From contig QHUQ01000259.1 of the NCBI GenBank assembly GCA_003221985.1, forward strand, positions 1 through 5,840: 5,840 bases of DNA, written 5' to 3'. This document shows, piece by piece, positions 5,093 to 5,840 of this stretch. Below the pieces are notes generated by a model. It did not search any database, was not told the DNA's origin, and worked only from the letters and a program-made list of their open reading frames with translations. The number at the start of each line of letters is the position of its first letter. Within the stretch, counting starts at the first letter, position 1. Source of the DNA: Gemmatimonadota bacterium. Its GTDB lineage: Bacteria > Gemmatimonadota > Gemmatimonadetes > Gemmatimonadales > GWC2-71-9. A program made the position numbers and the translations under genes.

Positions 5093-5840
5093 TCACTTCT
5101 CCCGCGGCTTGAAAGCGCCGCGGAGCTTGTCGGCGAGCGATCCGAACGCCTCCGCCGGCGCAAGATCCTCGCGTTCGGCGTACTCGCGCACTTCCTCGAT
5201 CTCGTGCGCGTCCCGGACCGCCTTCACGCTGAGACGAATGCGGCGGCCCGGCGGGTCGACGTCGAGGACGAGAACTTCGACGTCGGCGCCGACGGGAAAC
5301 GCTCCGGAGACATCCGCTTCCCTGGCCACACCGGTCTCGCTCAATGGGATGAGACCGGTGCGCCCCGGGGCCAGGAACACGAACACGCCGAACTTCTCGT
5401 GACGCTCGACCTTTCCCGTGAGGCGCGCGCCCGGCACGATCTCGGGTTGCGATGGCGCCATCCCGCCGGCGCGCGTCGAGCCCTCCGGAACGAGCGCGAC
5501 GCCGATCCTTTTTTTTTCGAGATCGATGCTCAGGATCTCGAAGGCCCCCGTCACGCCTGGAGCCACCTGGGTGGACCATCGCTCCGACGGTCCGGTCGGC
5601 GCGAACGTCGAGGCGTGCGCCAACGCCTCGACCCCCGGCTCGAGCTCGACGAACGCTCCAAACTCCGCGAGGCGCGTGACGCGGCCTGTGCGTACCTGGC
5701 CGATCTCATACGTTTCGTGGACCTTCGACCACGGATCGGCCGTGAGCTGCTTCAACCCGAGCGAGATCTTCTGCTTGTCATCGTCGACGCGCAGGACCTT
5801 GACGGTGATCTCCTGGCCGGCCCTGACCACCTGCAAGGCG
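5093..5840 (-). CDS. S1-domain RNA-binding protein, C-terminal part (5' end outside window)
   Basis: The frame stays open to the right edge; the TTG at 5836 is an internal Leu, not a start. Counting from that Leu, residues 1-31 are the tail of one S1 repeat (GQEITVKVLRVD then KISLGLKQL). A full S1 repeat spans about 46-116 (GQVRTGRVTRLAEFGAFVELEPGVEALAH to RIGVAL), and another about 135-206 (PGARLTGKVERHEKFGVFVFLAPGRTGLIPLSE to RRIRLSVKA). These are OB folds that bind single-stranded RNA. A charged C-terminal tail follows (EIEEVREYAEREDLAPAEAFGSLADKLRGAFKPREK). The tandem-repeat layout resembles ribosomal protein S1, but the tail and the divergent middle repeat fit the S1-domain proteins recalled from acidobacteria better, so rpsA is not assigned. 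The coding strand contains a run of nine A at Glu-Lys-Lys-Arg. The stop TGA (5095-5093) abuts the hairpin repeat. Confidence 0.87.
   Translation of the reverse strand, partial: ALQVVRAGQEITVKVLRVDDDKQKISLGLKQLTADPWSKVHETYEIGQVRTGRVTRLAEFGAFVELEPGVEALAHASTFAPTGPSERWSTQVAPGVTGAFEILSIDLEKKRIGVALVPEGSTRAGGMAPSQPEIVPGARLTGKVERHEKFGVFVFLAPGRTGLIPLSETGVAREADVSGAFPVGADVEVLVLDVDPPGRRIRLSVKAVRDAHEIEEVREYAEREDLAPAEAFGSLADKLRGAFKPREK
5509..5517 (-). other. Nine-base A homopolymer within the S1 gene
   Basis: The coding strand reads GAA AAA AAA AGG (Glu-Lys-Lys-Arg, ending the middle S1 repeat). Runs of nine A are known slippage sites for RNA polymerase and ribosomes, and this one stands out in a GC-rich gene that could have used AAG. 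A frame change here enters an Arg-rich frame that stays open to 4998, so slipped products would have a long foreign tail rather than stop at once. Confidence 0.5.

Overview
This is a high-GC bacterial window. Its protein-family content and its intergenic CCACGAA-type and GAAGTCA-type repeats best suggest an Acidobacteriota chromosome, possibly the Vicinamibacteria. That placement is inference from recalled homologues; there is no rRNA or other marker gene here to prove it.

Layout from left to right: (1) the 3' part of an HD-GYP phosphohydrolase with a C-terminal GAF domain (+, cut by the left edge); (2) a convergent intergenic gap with a GAAGTCA-type heptamer repeat and a GC-rich hairpin; (3) a complete small SnoaL-like cyclase/isomerase-fold protein (-) with a strong Shine-Dalgarno; (4) a divergent promoter region with a perfect TATAAT; (5) a ClpB/Hsp100-type AAA+ ATPase fused to a response-regulator receiver domain (+), whose reading frame is broken by an internal deletion; (6) a long imperfect inverted repeat of CCACGAA units; (7) an AlkK-like fatty-acyl-CoA ligase (+), also broken by an internal out-of-frame deletion that removes the ATP-binding P-loop; (8) a second CCACGAA hairpin repeat, in inverted orientation to the first; (9) the C-terminal part of a multi-repeat S1-domain RNA-binding protein (-, cut by the right edge).

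The genes do not form an obvious pathway. Transcription directions are +, -, +, +, -, so the window looks like several single-gene units. Two genes concern signalling (the HD-GYP/GAF protein for c-di-GMP turnover, and the AAA+-receiver fusion), one lipid activation, one RNA binding, and one an unassigned small-molecule or stress role.

The most notable observations are the AAA+-receiver architecture, and the fact that two neighbouring genes each lost a short out-of-frame segment of the catalytic core. The latter could be real gene decay or a shared assembly artefact. No mobile-element gene, CRISPR array, tRNA or rRNA was seen.
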